This document shows, piece by piece, positions 10,145 through 21,817 of a DNA stretch of 64,000 nucleotides. The stretch comes from Pachyseris speciosa. Lineage: Eukaryota > Cnidaria > Anthozoa > Scleractinia > Pachyseridae. Location of the stretch: contig JAEMWC010000266.1 in the NCBI GenBank assembly GCA_016490735.1, forward strand, positions 320,001 through 384,000. The letters are read 5' to 3'. Each line of letters starts with the position of its first letter. Position 1 is the first letter of the stretch. The notes beneath the pieces were generated by a model. That model saw only the letters and a list, made by a program, of their open reading frames with translations, did no database searches and was not told the origin of the DNA. A program made the position numbers and the translations under genes.

Positions 10145-11918
10145 TTAAAACAGATTCTTCTTACTGAACACTTCAACTGAAATGCTCGAATAATTGAGAA
10201 TTTTACCATGGAGGCGCTTATATAGAACAGTAAGCGACGTTTCAATAACTACTTCAATTCCGCCTTTTAAAGATTCAGTGAAGCTGATCTGAACTGTACC
10301 TACTCAAATATATAGAAACAGATAAATTTGAATTAAGACAGTGAAGCGCCGCATACCCTAATCCGTGTACATATGAGGACTACTGGATGCCAATAATGTC
10401 AACTACCCCTTAGCCTATACTTTATTTAAATGCCAATGGACAACACATTCCATCAAAAACACAGGACTTGTGAACTAAAACGGACAGCAGTCTTAAAGGT
10501 GCGAGTTTAATTTAGTCTATATATCGTAAGAGGCCGTTCATATGTATTTTGCCTTAAAATTCTTACCCATCAACCACCTCGGTAAAACCGCATGATTAAC
10601 ACAAATTCAAAAGCACTACTCTGCAGCACAAAGTACTGAGCCCAGTCCAAACAGAATCCACGCAAGAAAACCAAATCCCTTAAGGGAAACAATGCGCCTA
10701 GTTGGCAATAAGTTACTCAATTCTTCCTAAAATGTTAGCTGTTGTTGGGTATAAACTTTAAAATAAATTAACTGGTGAATATAAATTTGAGAGCACAGCA
10801 TAAACTATGCTGTATTCCTGTTGTGTGCTGATAAACAAAACATTACATTGATGCTAATCTTAGGGCTTCAGCACGGAATTACGAGGTTCTCTTCGAGTAA
10901 AAGAAAGCCAACAGCACTTTCAATTGCAAACAACTCAAATATCCTGGTTACGTATACCTAGTAAATGCGGCCTGAAGAAACTAGATAAGGGTAATGTTTC
11001 AGCTGAATCTCGACTATTTAAAAAGCGAAAAGGCTTAACGTCTTTGTACATCTGATGACGACTTTTGTTCGTGAAGTTTATCTGACGGTACTCGTTTCAA
11101 ACGGGCTGATCAGATGCCTTGTGTTTCAGCCAAGAGCCCACTGAACGAATACTAAAGAAAGGCAAGTGCAAAACGGAGGAAGAAACAATCTACAATACTT
11201 ATTTATTTTTACTTATTTTCTGTAGATCCCAAACTTATTTGCTGAATGCTTGGTCAAAACAAAACCAATAGAAATATGCCAGTGGTTAAAGAGATACATG
11301 TCAGTCATCTACCGAAATTAGATACCCACTACGAACTCATCCTATTGGCTGGAATTGACAGAAAGGAGCAAATCACAAACCTCCGAGTCGGGAGAGATGA
11401 GATGTTTGGAAAGCAAACTTTCAAAAAAGGACGCAAAATGTAGGGTGACTCTAAAGTTCACGAAATTTAAACTGTCAGGAATAAGTCGCGAAAGAAATGC
11501 TTGATTTTAACCAAAAATTGTTTTTTCTTAATACTCCCCTACTCCAGCCTTCGAATTACCGCGTTGTCTCGTAAACCGGAATATAATTGAACATGTTCCT
11601 TCTTAGTTTTGTCCGGTGGGCATGATGCTACATGAAACAGTCTAACAGAATTAATTAAAATCTTAGTTTGGATCGCTATAAAATTTGTTTAGCGTAGCAG
11701 TGGTTGATCATCAGTCTTACCCGTTAAAACCCTCTTCCCCTCTACAAGAAGCGTCATTGGACATGTTCCATTTTTCGCGGCGCAGATGATGGAAAGTGAC
11801 TGTACACATTCTAACGAGATGCATACCTTACCTTAGCGCACTAATAGCACCAATAATATTCGAGCTATCATTGTTACGACTTTTTATTTTTCCTGTAATG
11901 AATTCTTTATTATTATTA

Positions 11919-11964
<46 letters not shown>

Positions 11965-13040
11965 CATTCTGAGCGACACATAGGCAGGTGACCAATGTGT
12001 GGGTTGTCTGATCTCAGGAATCATTTGTTGATTATCCGCAAGTTGCAGAGTTTCTGATATTACATCTAATCCCATAAAGTTCTTTTCATGAATAGCAGAC
12101 TCAACGTCATGAATTTATGTATTATATCGATAACAAATCAGTTGTGTGACTTTCTATGTTCTTAGCCTTATTTTTTTCTTTATTTTCTTCACTTATTATT
12201 ATTATTTTTTTTTTGGATTTATTAATTGCGAAGGCCTTAATTTTCCCATTTGTCTGGAGGAAAAACGGTCCTTACGCGCAGAAAGAAACACAGAAAGAAA
12301 AGGAAAATTGGAATTAAAAGATTTCAAAGAATTTCTCCGTGTACTTTTCAGTCGAAAATCCGACTAGTTTTCGTGGACGCGAAAACAATTCCTCGATGTT
12401 AATTTCATCTTCAACCTGGCAGCTGCAAAACAAATGTTTTGTCTGTCAAAAATAAGGCTTTAAAACCTTGTAACAGCTCATACGTTGTAATTTGTAGAGG
12501 GCAGGATGGATTTCTGCCTACCTTGCGAAAAGCGTGCCTAGCTATAATTTCTATGGAATGCCAAAGAGCCGACCAACTATGACGAGCTACTTTACCCTTC
12601 CGTCTTAGATACGGAAACGCAACATCAATTCTTAAGATAAATGGTGATTATGGTATCATGTACTGCATACATAAAATATAAATATATACTTCATGCCGCT
12701 TGACAGTCAACTGAAATAAAAGTTTGTGGTCTTGTGTTAAAGGAAATCGGAAGACGAAAATCGGCCGTCGAGTGATCACGAATATTACTGCACTACAAAC
12801 AAACGGTTCTTATAAGAACTTAGGATTCCTCCGCTTAATATTTACTTCGCAATATGTTTAAAGGGGCATTGTCAAGCTATTGTACCATCACATGAAAAAG
12901 CTTAAAACTGCCAAGGCGTCAGTGGAAACGGTAGAATAATGGTCTAGTTTTGCTGTCAAAGACTGTAGTACTGCATTGACACTATAAACTCCTGCACTCC
13001 ATCAAAGATGACGAGGATGGAAATGGATTGAAATTTGAAA
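10145..13040. repeat. Repeat block B (about 3.1-kb tandem copy of A)
   Basis: Collinear with block A without its three insertions. The shared terminal segment (CCGCTTAATATTTACTTCGC near 12830, compared with about 9730 in A) gives a tandem period of about 3.1 kb. Contains an ATT microsatellite at 11908-11963 that A and D lack. No gene is recognised. Confidence 0.7.
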
Positions 13041-13055
13041 AAAAAAATTGCCTTT

Positions 13056-13086
<31 letters not shown>

Positions 13087-13509
13087 GTTTTTTGAAATTT
13101 CAAGCTACGCATTGAAAATTCACCAAGAAAAATGCGTCCTTTATGGACGCAGCATTTAAAAGTTTCATTACTGTAAAATTTCAGTTGATTCTCGCGTATT
13201 CAAAGACGAAGTGTCCAAATGACTTTTTTGGACCTAATGACTTATGATATTTTCTCACCTTGCTGGTCATCTGCTTTGTGTGGAGGCCAAGAGCCCCAAA
13301 GAATACGGAAGGAGAGCAAGTTGAAGAAGGACAAGAGACCTCTCGCCATACTTGAGGTGTGACGCTGTGGATCCCGAAATCGTGTAGTGAATGGTCCGTC
13401 AAAACAAACCCAGACAGGTATATGGCACTGACAGCAAACTGAGTGGGTGGTAATCAGTTTTTCATGAACTAAAGAAAACTGTCATCTGGCGGAGGATAGT
13501 TTCAAAGGA

Positions 13510-14900
13510 CACCTCCTATTGGTTGGAATTGGAATGAATTTGTGAATTGAACTAGTAAAATATAGACATCTTTGCCATGGTGGAAATTGTTTAAAAACCA
13601 GACTTTAAAAGGAAGGTCCGACTCCAAAATAACTGTTTTACAGAGTTTTAAAGAAAAGTAAAGAACAAAAGTTCAGCATACACCACCTCTTTCCTTCCTC
13701 TTGTTAAATATAACGAGAAACATACTTTCTGGTGCGTATATATGCTAATGAATACTGACAGAACAGTGAGACGGTAAATAATGATATAGGAGCGATAATA
13801 TTAAGGGGTTGGGGGCGGGGGGGGGGGTTATAATCGGTAAAAGATGAAAATATGAACTAAGATGTCGGCCAAATTTGACCGCCTCAACCACCTCGGTAAC
13901 AAAGTTAAAAGCACTACTCACCAGCACAAAGTTCTGAGCCCACTCAAAACGAAATCCACCCAAGAAAACCAAAACCCTTCAGAGAAATCATGTCCTACGA
14001 TGCTCTTAATTCCCAATAAGTTACTCAAGTCTTCCTAGCTGTTGTTGGGTGCAAATGTTAAAAAATAACTGAGAATTTAAATGTGTGACTCATTAAGTAT
14101 TCTGTGTTACTGTTATATGCTGATAAACAATACATTCAAATGATGCTAATCATAGCGCTCCAGCTCGGGATTGTGAGGCTCTCTTTGAGTAAAAGAAAGC
14201 ACTTTCCAAGCGCGGACTGAAAAAGTTAGATAAGGATAAAATTTCAGTCTCATATATTAAGAAAAAAAATGAGAAAGAGCTAAACGACTTTGTAGATCTG
14301 ACGACGACTTTTATTCGTGAAGTTTATCGGACAGTACTTCAAAAGAGCTGATCAGATGCCTAATGTGTTGCAATCAACAGCCCAAACAATTACAAAAGAA
14401 AAGCAAGTCCAATACGGAGGAAGAAACAACCTACAATACCTAAGTACTAATTTTAATTTTCTGTAGATCCCAAACTTATTTGCTGAATGCTTGGTAAAGG
14501 AAACGATTGTCATCGTTAAGGAGATACATGTCAGTCATACATGTAAAGAAATTAGATAATAACGACGATCTCCTCCTATTGGCTGGAATTTACAGAAAGG
14601 AGCAAATTAAAATCCTCCGAGTTGGAGAGATCAGACGTTTGGGAAGCAAACTTTCAAAAAGAAGGCAAACCAGTCTCCAAAGTACCCATTTTATCGATTT
14701 TTTTTTGAAGCAGTAATCAGCAGTTAAGTGTAATACTTCTACCTATATCGCGTTTAATTGAAAAGTATATATGTCAATGGGTGTTTTAAAAGCATGCAAA
14801 CAAACTTTCTCATGGACGTTTTCTAATGAGATAAGGTTATCGACAAAACAGTCAGACGACCTGAATAATAATAAGATGGGAGCGAATGGTGATCCAATCG
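13510..14900. repeat. Repeat block C, first part
   Basis: 13510-13850 matches 16720-17030 and 54180-54457. 13890-14880 matches the front of blocks A, B and D, including the segment at 14470-14716. The order of the two modules is swapped relative to A and D, so the block was rearranged. A G-rich tract lies at about 13808-13828. Confidence 0.65.
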
Positions 14901-14969
14901 GTAACAGCGGCAAACATGAAGAGTGACGGCTTACATTGACTAACGTCAGACAAAAATGAGGTTGCCGCA

Positions 14970-16120
14970 GTCGTCGTCCCTAACACTTAAAACCTAATTC
15001 TGCTGTTTCCAGCCAATGGTTAAAGTACGAAGTAAGCCAACCGGCTAACGTTCTTAATTCACACAAGTGCTGATAGAATCCACAACAGCTGCAAATATAT
15101 CGTGAAGAGAGACGGTGAAAATTGCCTGAAATGAGGCTACAAAGGCGGTTTTGGGAATAAATAAAATACGTAGTCGAAGCTAAACGACTCACGCTCTTAA
15201 GGGAGACGGCGAAAATTTACTGAAAGGAGGCAAAAAATAATAATAAAATAGCTTTTCGTTTAAGCTTGTAATTTAACACTTAAAAGCGCAATTCTTCTGT
15301 TTTTGGAAGGAAAAATATATCGTTTAAGAAACGAAATAATCCAGCCTACGCTCTAAGTTCGTAAACTTTAAGTCAGCTGGTTCGGAATTCTCGCGATTAT
15401 GAGGTTATGTCCCTGAAAACGTCCTTTGAATTAAATTTCTGTTGAACAATTGAAATAGCCATCAGGTGAGGCTGCGTTAGCTTAATAACAAAAACATGTC
15501 AGGTAGACAATTGGGATTTGTTTTGTTTTGGCAGCTTTCTCCAATAAAAGGGCCAAATAGCAGCTCAAATCTGTATCCAAATATCAGCTCCGAACTGTGG
15601 GACTCCTTGGAGAAAGAGAAGAAGATTGGAAAGCTAATTATTCCGGTTTTCGAATTTTTAAAGTACGTCGTAAGCCAACCGGCTAGAAATCTTGATTCAC
15701 GGAACAACGCCGGTGATAGAATCGGCAACAGCTAAACATCTGCAAATATATGAAGAGAGACAGAGAAAACCGAATCACTTTCCGTCTAAGCGAAATGTCA
15801 CCGAAGTCGCTCGTAACATTGAAAAAAAAAAGAAAAAAAAGAAAAAACGCAATTCCTCTGTTTTTGGATGGGTAAATATATCTTTTAAAGAAATAAAGAA
15901 GCCAGCTAATACTCTTAATTTGTAAACGTTATGTTAGTTGCCAATTAAATATTCTGGCGGGGATAAGGCTCTGTCCCTGAAAACGTTCTTTGAATTAATT
16001 AAATTTATTTTGAACAATTGGAAAAGATCAAGCGTGACTGCGTTAGCTTGCTAACAAAAATATGCCAGGTATACAAGGGGGATTTGTTTTATTTTCGCCA
16101 TTTTCTCAAATAAAAGGGCT
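14970..16120. repeat. Internal duplication within 15.0-16.1 kb
   Basis: 15280-15560 and 15830-16120 are related copies sharing the segment from CTGTTTTTGGA through the stretch before AAAAGGGC. 14990-15130 and 15655-15760 also match each other (shared GTAAGCCAACCGGCTA). An A-rich simple tract lies at about 15822-15847. No gene is recognised. Confidence 0.6.
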
Positions 16121-16719
16121 GTGAGTTTGATGCTATCACTTGCCTAGTTCCTAGAGGTAGGTAATCATTAATAAACTGGTGAACCGGATGTTTTGTCTTT
16201 AAGTGTTACATTTGCCGGAGAAACCCAGCGCTTCAGAAATTTAGGTTAGATCATGATATGAAACAAGGGCTTTTTTCTCGCCTTGCTCTAATAACACCGA
16301 AATTTCAGATCGTCTGCAAGAGTTCGCCCAAATGAGCCTTTAAAAGACAGCCCGAAAATTGTACAAGAAAGAAAAAACACTTCACACACGCACATATAAA
16401 GACCAATGCCATTGAGAAGGCCAAACCGGCCGCAGAAATTTGGATAGCACTACGCATAACGACTTAAAATATTTTTCTCTTAACGGGCCAAACGTAACAT
16501 TATACAAGCTCATAGCCTCATTAAAATATGCAGTTTCATTTGTTCTTGTGTTTTTGGGGAACAAATACGCGGTAAAAATTTAAAAAAGAAGAAAAAAAAA
16601 AAAAAGACAAGAAAAGACAACACTTGTCACTTCAGTTCGTGAAGCAAATATTAGCTCGGAATTGCGGGGCTTCTCGGAGTAATAGAAAAAGATGGGAAAC
16701 AGCACTTTGACACTCCCTA

Positions 16720-17040
16720 TTTGTTGGAATTGGGATGAATTTGTGACTTAAACTATTAAAATATAGACATCTTGTTTAAAAAACAGACTTTAAAAGGAAG
16801 GTCCGACTCCAAAATAACTATTTCATAGAGTTTTAAAGAAAGTTCAGCATATAGCACCTCTTTCCGTTCTCTTGTTAAATATAACAAGAAACATACTTTC
16901 TGGTGCGTATATATGCTAATGATTACTGACAGTATAGTGAGACGGCAAATAATGATATAAGAGCGCTGATATTAAAGGGTTGTAATCGGTAATAGTTGAA
17001 AATATGAACTAAGATGTCGGCCAAATTGATTTTATTTGAG
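16720..17040. repeat. Second copy of the 13.5-kb repeat module
   Basis: Matches 13516-13860 and 54180-54457 on the same strand, including the GGAAGGTCCGACTCCAAAAT segment. Non-coding. Confidence 0.65.
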
Positions 17041-17249
17041 ACAAAAACAGATTATTTATCTAAATTAACTGGGGGGAAAAAACTGTCGTCCGTAACACTG
17101 AGAACCCTACTTCTTCGGTTTTCAGTGGAGCAAATACATTATTTCAGGTCGAAGTAAGCCTGCTAACCCTTTTTAGCATTCAAACTTACTATATTTTAGT
17201 TTGTAACTCTGGCTGGAAAAAAAGCTTTGATCCCCGAAAACTTCGCCAT

Positions 17250-17500
17250 TGCGCTAAATTTCGAATTAGCGTATTTTTCACTCAAGCGTATATTACGAAC
17301 ACAAAGTGACGAGCTCCCAGTTGGCTTCTTAGTTCAGTTAGTAGAGCACTGCACCGGTATCGCAGAGGTGGTGGGTTCCACTCCCGTACAAGCGTAAAAT
17401 TTTTCAGGATTTATTTTCATTACTGCTTAAGTCGTGTTCATATAACTGCGATGATCATTAACATATTCATTCTTTAGTCCGCACCTCAAATATATAAATT
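17250..17500 (+). mobile_element. tRNA-derived SINE (family X), copy 1
   Basis: The tRNA-like region 17323-17393 has an A-box-like TTAGTTCAGTTAGTAG and a B-box-like GGTTCCACTCC, with flanks shared with the copies at 18600, 19590 and 19850. The acceptor ends would pair in the family consensus, but the loop lacks the universal U33, so this is a SINE head, not a tRNA gene. Confidence 0.65.
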
Positions 17501-18265
17501 TCTCATATTCATATTCTCAGACCTGGCTATGCCGGTAGACTACTGACATTTCCGGAGAAAAACGTTTAGCATTGCTAATACCGGTCTCCATATCCTTGCT
17601 TTGATGGATCATTACTACTAAATTATACATACCGATATTATAAAATAGTAGAATCAAACACATGCCTAATCATTCGCTCGAAAGTTATACGTATAACATC
17701 TGTTTTTCACGTTATAGGCTACCCAAGTAATAGTAGTACTTTTCAGAAACACGCCAAAATTTACAAGATTTAAGTCTTAAGAAGTCAAACAGACCGCAAT
17801 GAATCCCGAATAGCAATCAACGTGCAAATGTAAAATTTGTTACGGGTTTAAAATCATTCGTGTTAGTCGTGGGAAGAGATTCGCAGTCTCCTTATAAATT
17901 ATCCAATGAATTTCTATTGAGAATTGCTGATTTTATGTTATTTCTTCGCCCTCTACCTCCACCTTCAGTAGGGACTCTCTGAACCCCTTTCCCATTAATC
18001 TTAGAACCTTGAAACGCTGTAATCACCGTTCAGAAAAAGATAGGGTCACAAAGCGAATCCAGCTTTGTTGGTGTGAACTTTTATACGGAGAGCCTGTTTT
18101 GTCCTCCCAATCTAGTTGCAATGTGGGTCATGTTCTCTGTTCAGACGCCAAAAGTAATTCTTGGAAGATATAGAGGGGTACTTCTGTGAACTAATGGCAG
18201 GAACTTCCAAGGCAAATTTGGCCAGTTTTAAACCCTAAAGAAATTTTAGATGCTGCTTATTTTAA
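17501..18265. other. Gene-free stretch
   Basis: No long reading frame, RNA gene or clear repeat end is visible. There are only short low-complexity runs. Confidence 0.5.
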
Positions 18266-18267
18266 TT

Positions 18268-18512
18268 CCCTCCCAATCGCTACCTTATCGTGGTGACGTG
18301 GGTTTATGTGTCTCAGCAACCCCGTGAGCTATATGCCATCCGGAGTCTTGTATTCCTCGCTGGGCCATGCACCCATGCCGGACAGGTCAAAGGGTGGGGT
18401 AGTGGCGAAAACTGATCCCTTAATCCCGTCTCCCCATCCCTTAGCCCCATCCCGACAAACAAAAAACAAACAAACAAACAACAACAACAACAACAGCAAC
18501 AACAACAAAAAG
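18268..18512 (+). mobile_element. RTE-like LINE 3' end fragment with CAA tail
   Basis: The segment from CTACCTTATCGTGGTGACGT to the GACAGGTCAAAGG stretch resembles a conserved motif near the end of RTE-type LINEs (from memory). It is followed by a tail of AAAC and CAA repeats (about 18463-18510). Only the 3' end is present and no RT is seen. The clade is tentative. Confidence 0.45.
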
Positions 18513-18597
18513 ATCGTGTTATGGATAGAACAACAGAGGAGTTAACTACAACTGTGTGCTATATCCACGGCCTACGGATTTTCGTATATTCATTTTC

Positions 18598-18770
18598 ATA
18601 TTAATCACTCACATTATATTACGAACCAACAAAATGACCAGCTCCCAGTTAGCTTCTCAGTTCGGTTGGTAGGGCTCTGCAATGGTATCGCAGATTTGTC
18701 CAGGCCTTATTTTCACTACTAATCAATAATTGTTTATAACTGGGATGATAACTCACATCTTCTTACTTAA
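18598..18770 (+). mobile_element. tRNA-derived SINE (family X), copy 2, truncated
   Basis: Shares the ATTACGAACCAACAAAATGA leader and an A-box-like region with the other copies. The B box is deleted and the match resumes at CAGGCCTTATTTTCACTACT. Confidence 0.6.
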
Positions 18771-18909
18771 GTGTGTACGTGCTAAGAAAATTATTGTATG
18801 GTGCATCAAACCTTTGCGGTTTGATGCTGTTAAAAGTTTAAAACGTTTCTCTTGATCGTTTTGTTCCAAAAAATTTCATTTCTTTGAGTTTTCTTTCACC
18901 AAAATTGTA

Positions 18910-19250
18910 CAAGGACACCCAATGACAAGTTTTGGTAGATATCTGTTGGGTGGAAGATAGTTCGCCTTATGCTTTCGGCGTCGATTAAAGAGTGCACTCG
19001 GATTTTCGTAAGTAAAACGTGTCCTAAAAGACTCGCAATTGGGAAATCATCGTCCATGAGGTTTTCGAAAAGGTCGTAATTGCTGTTTTTGGCAGTGGAA
19101 AGCTCATTTCAGCTTGTATTTTCTCAAAGGAAAATTTTGTTCCCTAACATTTTCGGGCAACTTATGAAATCATCATATTATACAGACTTCAAACACCATC
19201 ACTAACTTAAAAATGCCTTTCTACAGCTTTTGGTTGATTTGGCTCGTTGG
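18910..19250 (+). mobile_element. GGGGCACCCAA-family MITE, partial copy
   Basis: Matches 3190-3960 on the same strand and 39869-40311 inverted. The right terminus is truncated near GGTCCTCA, so only one end is intact. Confidence 0.6.
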
Positions 19251-19559
19251 GTCCTCATAATTAAAAAAAAAACAACAAAAATTTTTATGTGCTTGACGTT
19301 TGTACGTGTGTCATAGGAAAATTCAAGGTAAACTTTCTCAAGAAAATGTCCAAAGCTGTTCACCTAAAATAGTTCGATTTACTCTGCTTTGCAGTAAAAG
19401 CTTTGCAGTAAAAGCGCTAAGATTTTGTGCGTCCCCAATTGAGGGAAAAAGCCGGCCTGGGAACGAGGTTACAATTTGATAATTGGTTGTCTCAGTCTTT
19501 CTGCAACTTACATCGTTGTATGTGTGAGAATGAATATATGAAAATCATATAGCACTAAT

Positions 19560-19800
19560 AAAAATAAACTAATAAAAAGCTAAATTCATGCAGGTTTTTA
19601 CGAGAATCGCACTCACGACTTCTGCGATACCGTTGGATTGCTCTACCAACTGAGCTAACAAGCCAACTGGGAGCTGCTCATTTTTTTGGCTCATAATATA
19701 TGCGGAAGTGATGGATATGCGATGAATATGCGATGATTATTCACATATGCATTATCAGTTAATCCCAGTTAAAATATATGATTTTCATATATTCATTCTG
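19560..19800 (-). mobile_element. tRNA-derived SINE (family X), copy 3, inverted
   Basis: The tRNA-like part 19589-19664 is on the minus strand, with A box TAGCTCAGTTGGTAGAGC and a diverged B box. It shares its leader with the copy at 19800, in opposite orientation, so the two lie head-to-head. Confidence 0.65.
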
Positions 19801-20100
19801 ACATATCCATCACTCACGTGTATATTACGAACCAAAAAACTTTCCAGCGCCCAGTTGGCTTGTTAATCATTACCTTGTGACCTACACTGTTAATTCAGTT
19901 TTTAACTGCCAGAAGTGTTAATAAACTATTTATTTATTTATTTATTTATTTAACTCAGTTGGTAGAGCACTGAACCGTTATCGTAGATGTCGTGGGTTCG
20001 ATTTCCATACAAGCCTGAATTCAGTTTTTTCAGGCTTTATTTTCATTACTGCTTAAGTTTTGACGATAACTGCGATTCACATATTCATTCATAGCTGTAT
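19800..20100 (+). mobile_element. tRNA-derived SINE (family X), copy 4, split by an insertion
   Basis: The tRNA head begins at 19857 but is interrupted after GGCTTGTTA by about 88 bp that ends in a TTTA repeat. It resumes at ACTCAGTTGGTAGAGC (19953) and runs through the B box and ACAAGCC to 20014. The insertion breaks the A box. Confidence 0.65.
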
Positions 20101-20632
20101 GCGCGATAATTTTGAATTCCGATGTGAGTGGACATCAGCTTTATTTGAACTATCATAGGCACTGTTTTCTATTGTTCCATTTTTTCCTGTTAAGTGGTTA
20201 ATTTTATTACAAGGAAGGTAACCTAGCTTTGCATATTTCACAAGCTAAGTTTTCTTATTAATTATCTGAAGTCAGGTTTTGTTTAGAAGCGGGTAAAGGA
20301 AATTCTGAAGGAGGGTGCCGAAGAAATTGTGGCGATGGCGTAAGCCCACAAAGCAAAGCATTATCACGTATTTCAAGAAATAGGAATGGACGTTTATTTC
20401 CGTTGTTCTCGTTTCCTTCTCCGTAAAAGTTACCTTGCATCATTATCCTCATTGATTTGGCTAGACCCTTTCCTCCCTGACGACGTTAAGTCGAACAAGG
20501 CTTATTCCGTGAGATGGCACAGACCACAATGACCCAGCCTTCCAGAAATCAGTGTCAAAGCCGCGCCACTTCGCACGCGGCCAGAAACGAGGAATGCTGT
20601 CTCAGGCTTCTTTTGAAACTACTACGGTACTT
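20101..20632. other. Gene-free stretch left of GPCR pseudogene
   Basis: No supported gene. A reading frame on the plus strand from 20514 is antisense to the receptor remnant and has no recognisable motif. Confidence 0.5.
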
Positions 20633-21500
20633 TCAACTAAATATAACGTACATGCAAGGCGTAATAGTACTATTGGAATGTGCCAAGAAATACCGAATGA
20701 GCTGCATGTTGCATGAGATGCGAACCCCTATGACTTCTCTTCGTATGACGAAATATATTAGCCAGCAACAGATGAAAGTCAACGTGACATCAAAAAACAT
20801 TTTAAACACGTTGCTGTTCAGTTTATCTTTCTCCTGCGTCCGTCTCGGACGGCAAACGTCTCGCCGGTATTAGCGCTGCGTCGATTCAGCTTCACAGCTG
20901 CCATGGTGGAAAGGATAACAATCAGAAAGATCGGGATGGCGTAAAATATCTCTGCCAGTACGTTCTCGTAGATCTTCCCTTCTTTGGGAGCTGCCCCAAA
21001 CTTTGTTGAGGTAAACAACGCAAATTTTGCCCCCACCAAAACCAGGTTTGAGCTTAAGCCCGTAAATCTTTGGTACGTGGACGGCGGAAGAGACCAACAA
21101 CACCAAACATGTAATGGTCCCACAGTGAGCTTTTTTCGCGGAACAGGTGAGACTGCCAAACATCTCTCGACACTTAAGAACACCAGCGTCAATATGGACA
21201 CTTTGATAGATGCTAAGTAAACCGTAGGGACTATTTTGTATAGAGCAAGACCTACAGTGCCATCGATAAGCCACTGATAGCTTCGTATGGCAGATGATAT
21301 CATGCGTGGCATGTGAACCAGAGCTATTGCCAAGTCTGCTGCGGCCATGTTTGCAATGAGGTAGTTGACTGTTTTTTTTTTTTTTTTTTTTTTTTCATCT
21401 TTCGATCTTGGCACAACACCCTGATGACCAACGAATTGCAGGTCAACGATATCAGTAAAATTACAATGTATGCCATTATCCTGATCGTCTTTATACCTCA
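20633..21500 (-). pseudogene. Class A (rhodopsin-like) GPCR pseudogene
   Basis: All seven transmembrane segments can be traced, but in several frames. TM1 contains TCNSLVI, the GN motif region. TM2 is NYLIANMAAADLAIAL. TM3 ends in VFLSVERCLAV, with ERC replacing the DRY motif. TM4 includes LVSSAVHVP. TM5 contains FYAIPIFLIVILST. TM6 contains FICCWL. TM7 contains NSTITPCMYVIFS, an NPxxY-like motif, ending at a stop at 20633-20635. At least three frame changes are needed, one of them at a 24-base T run (about 21370-21394) between TM1 and TM2. The gene was intronless over this region. Such receptors are numerous in cnidarians; no ligand class can be assigned. Sequencing error at the homopolymer could explain one break but not all. 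Confidence 0.75.
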
Positions 21501-21601
21501 AAGGTTATCTTCGAAACAGATTACTAATGGCGCCCTTTGAGGGAATTCCCATCGTGGAATTAACGCTCGAGTTCTCGTACATAATCCTTACCAGCTATGT
21601 T

Positions 21602-21607
21602 CCAGCT

Positions 21608-21640
<33 letters not shown>

Positions 21641-21692
21641 TTTTAGCGGAGCTCCGACGGCCCGAAGGGCCGTGAAGCGGAGCACCATACCT

Positions 21693-21724
<32 letters not shown>

Positions 21725-21786
21725 AAAATGGCTAGCGGTATTGCTCGTGGGCGCGTACGCACGACGACGACGACGACGACGGAGTC

Positions 21787-21817
<31 letters not shown>

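Noticed and set aside
17323..17393. Possible functional tRNA gene
   Set aside because: Repeated four times with shared flanks, no U33 in the loop and a degraded B box; it is a SINE head.
20514..20873. 119-codon plus-strand frame
   Set aside because: Antisense to GPCR transmembrane segments 6-7; the minus-strand reading explains the sequence.
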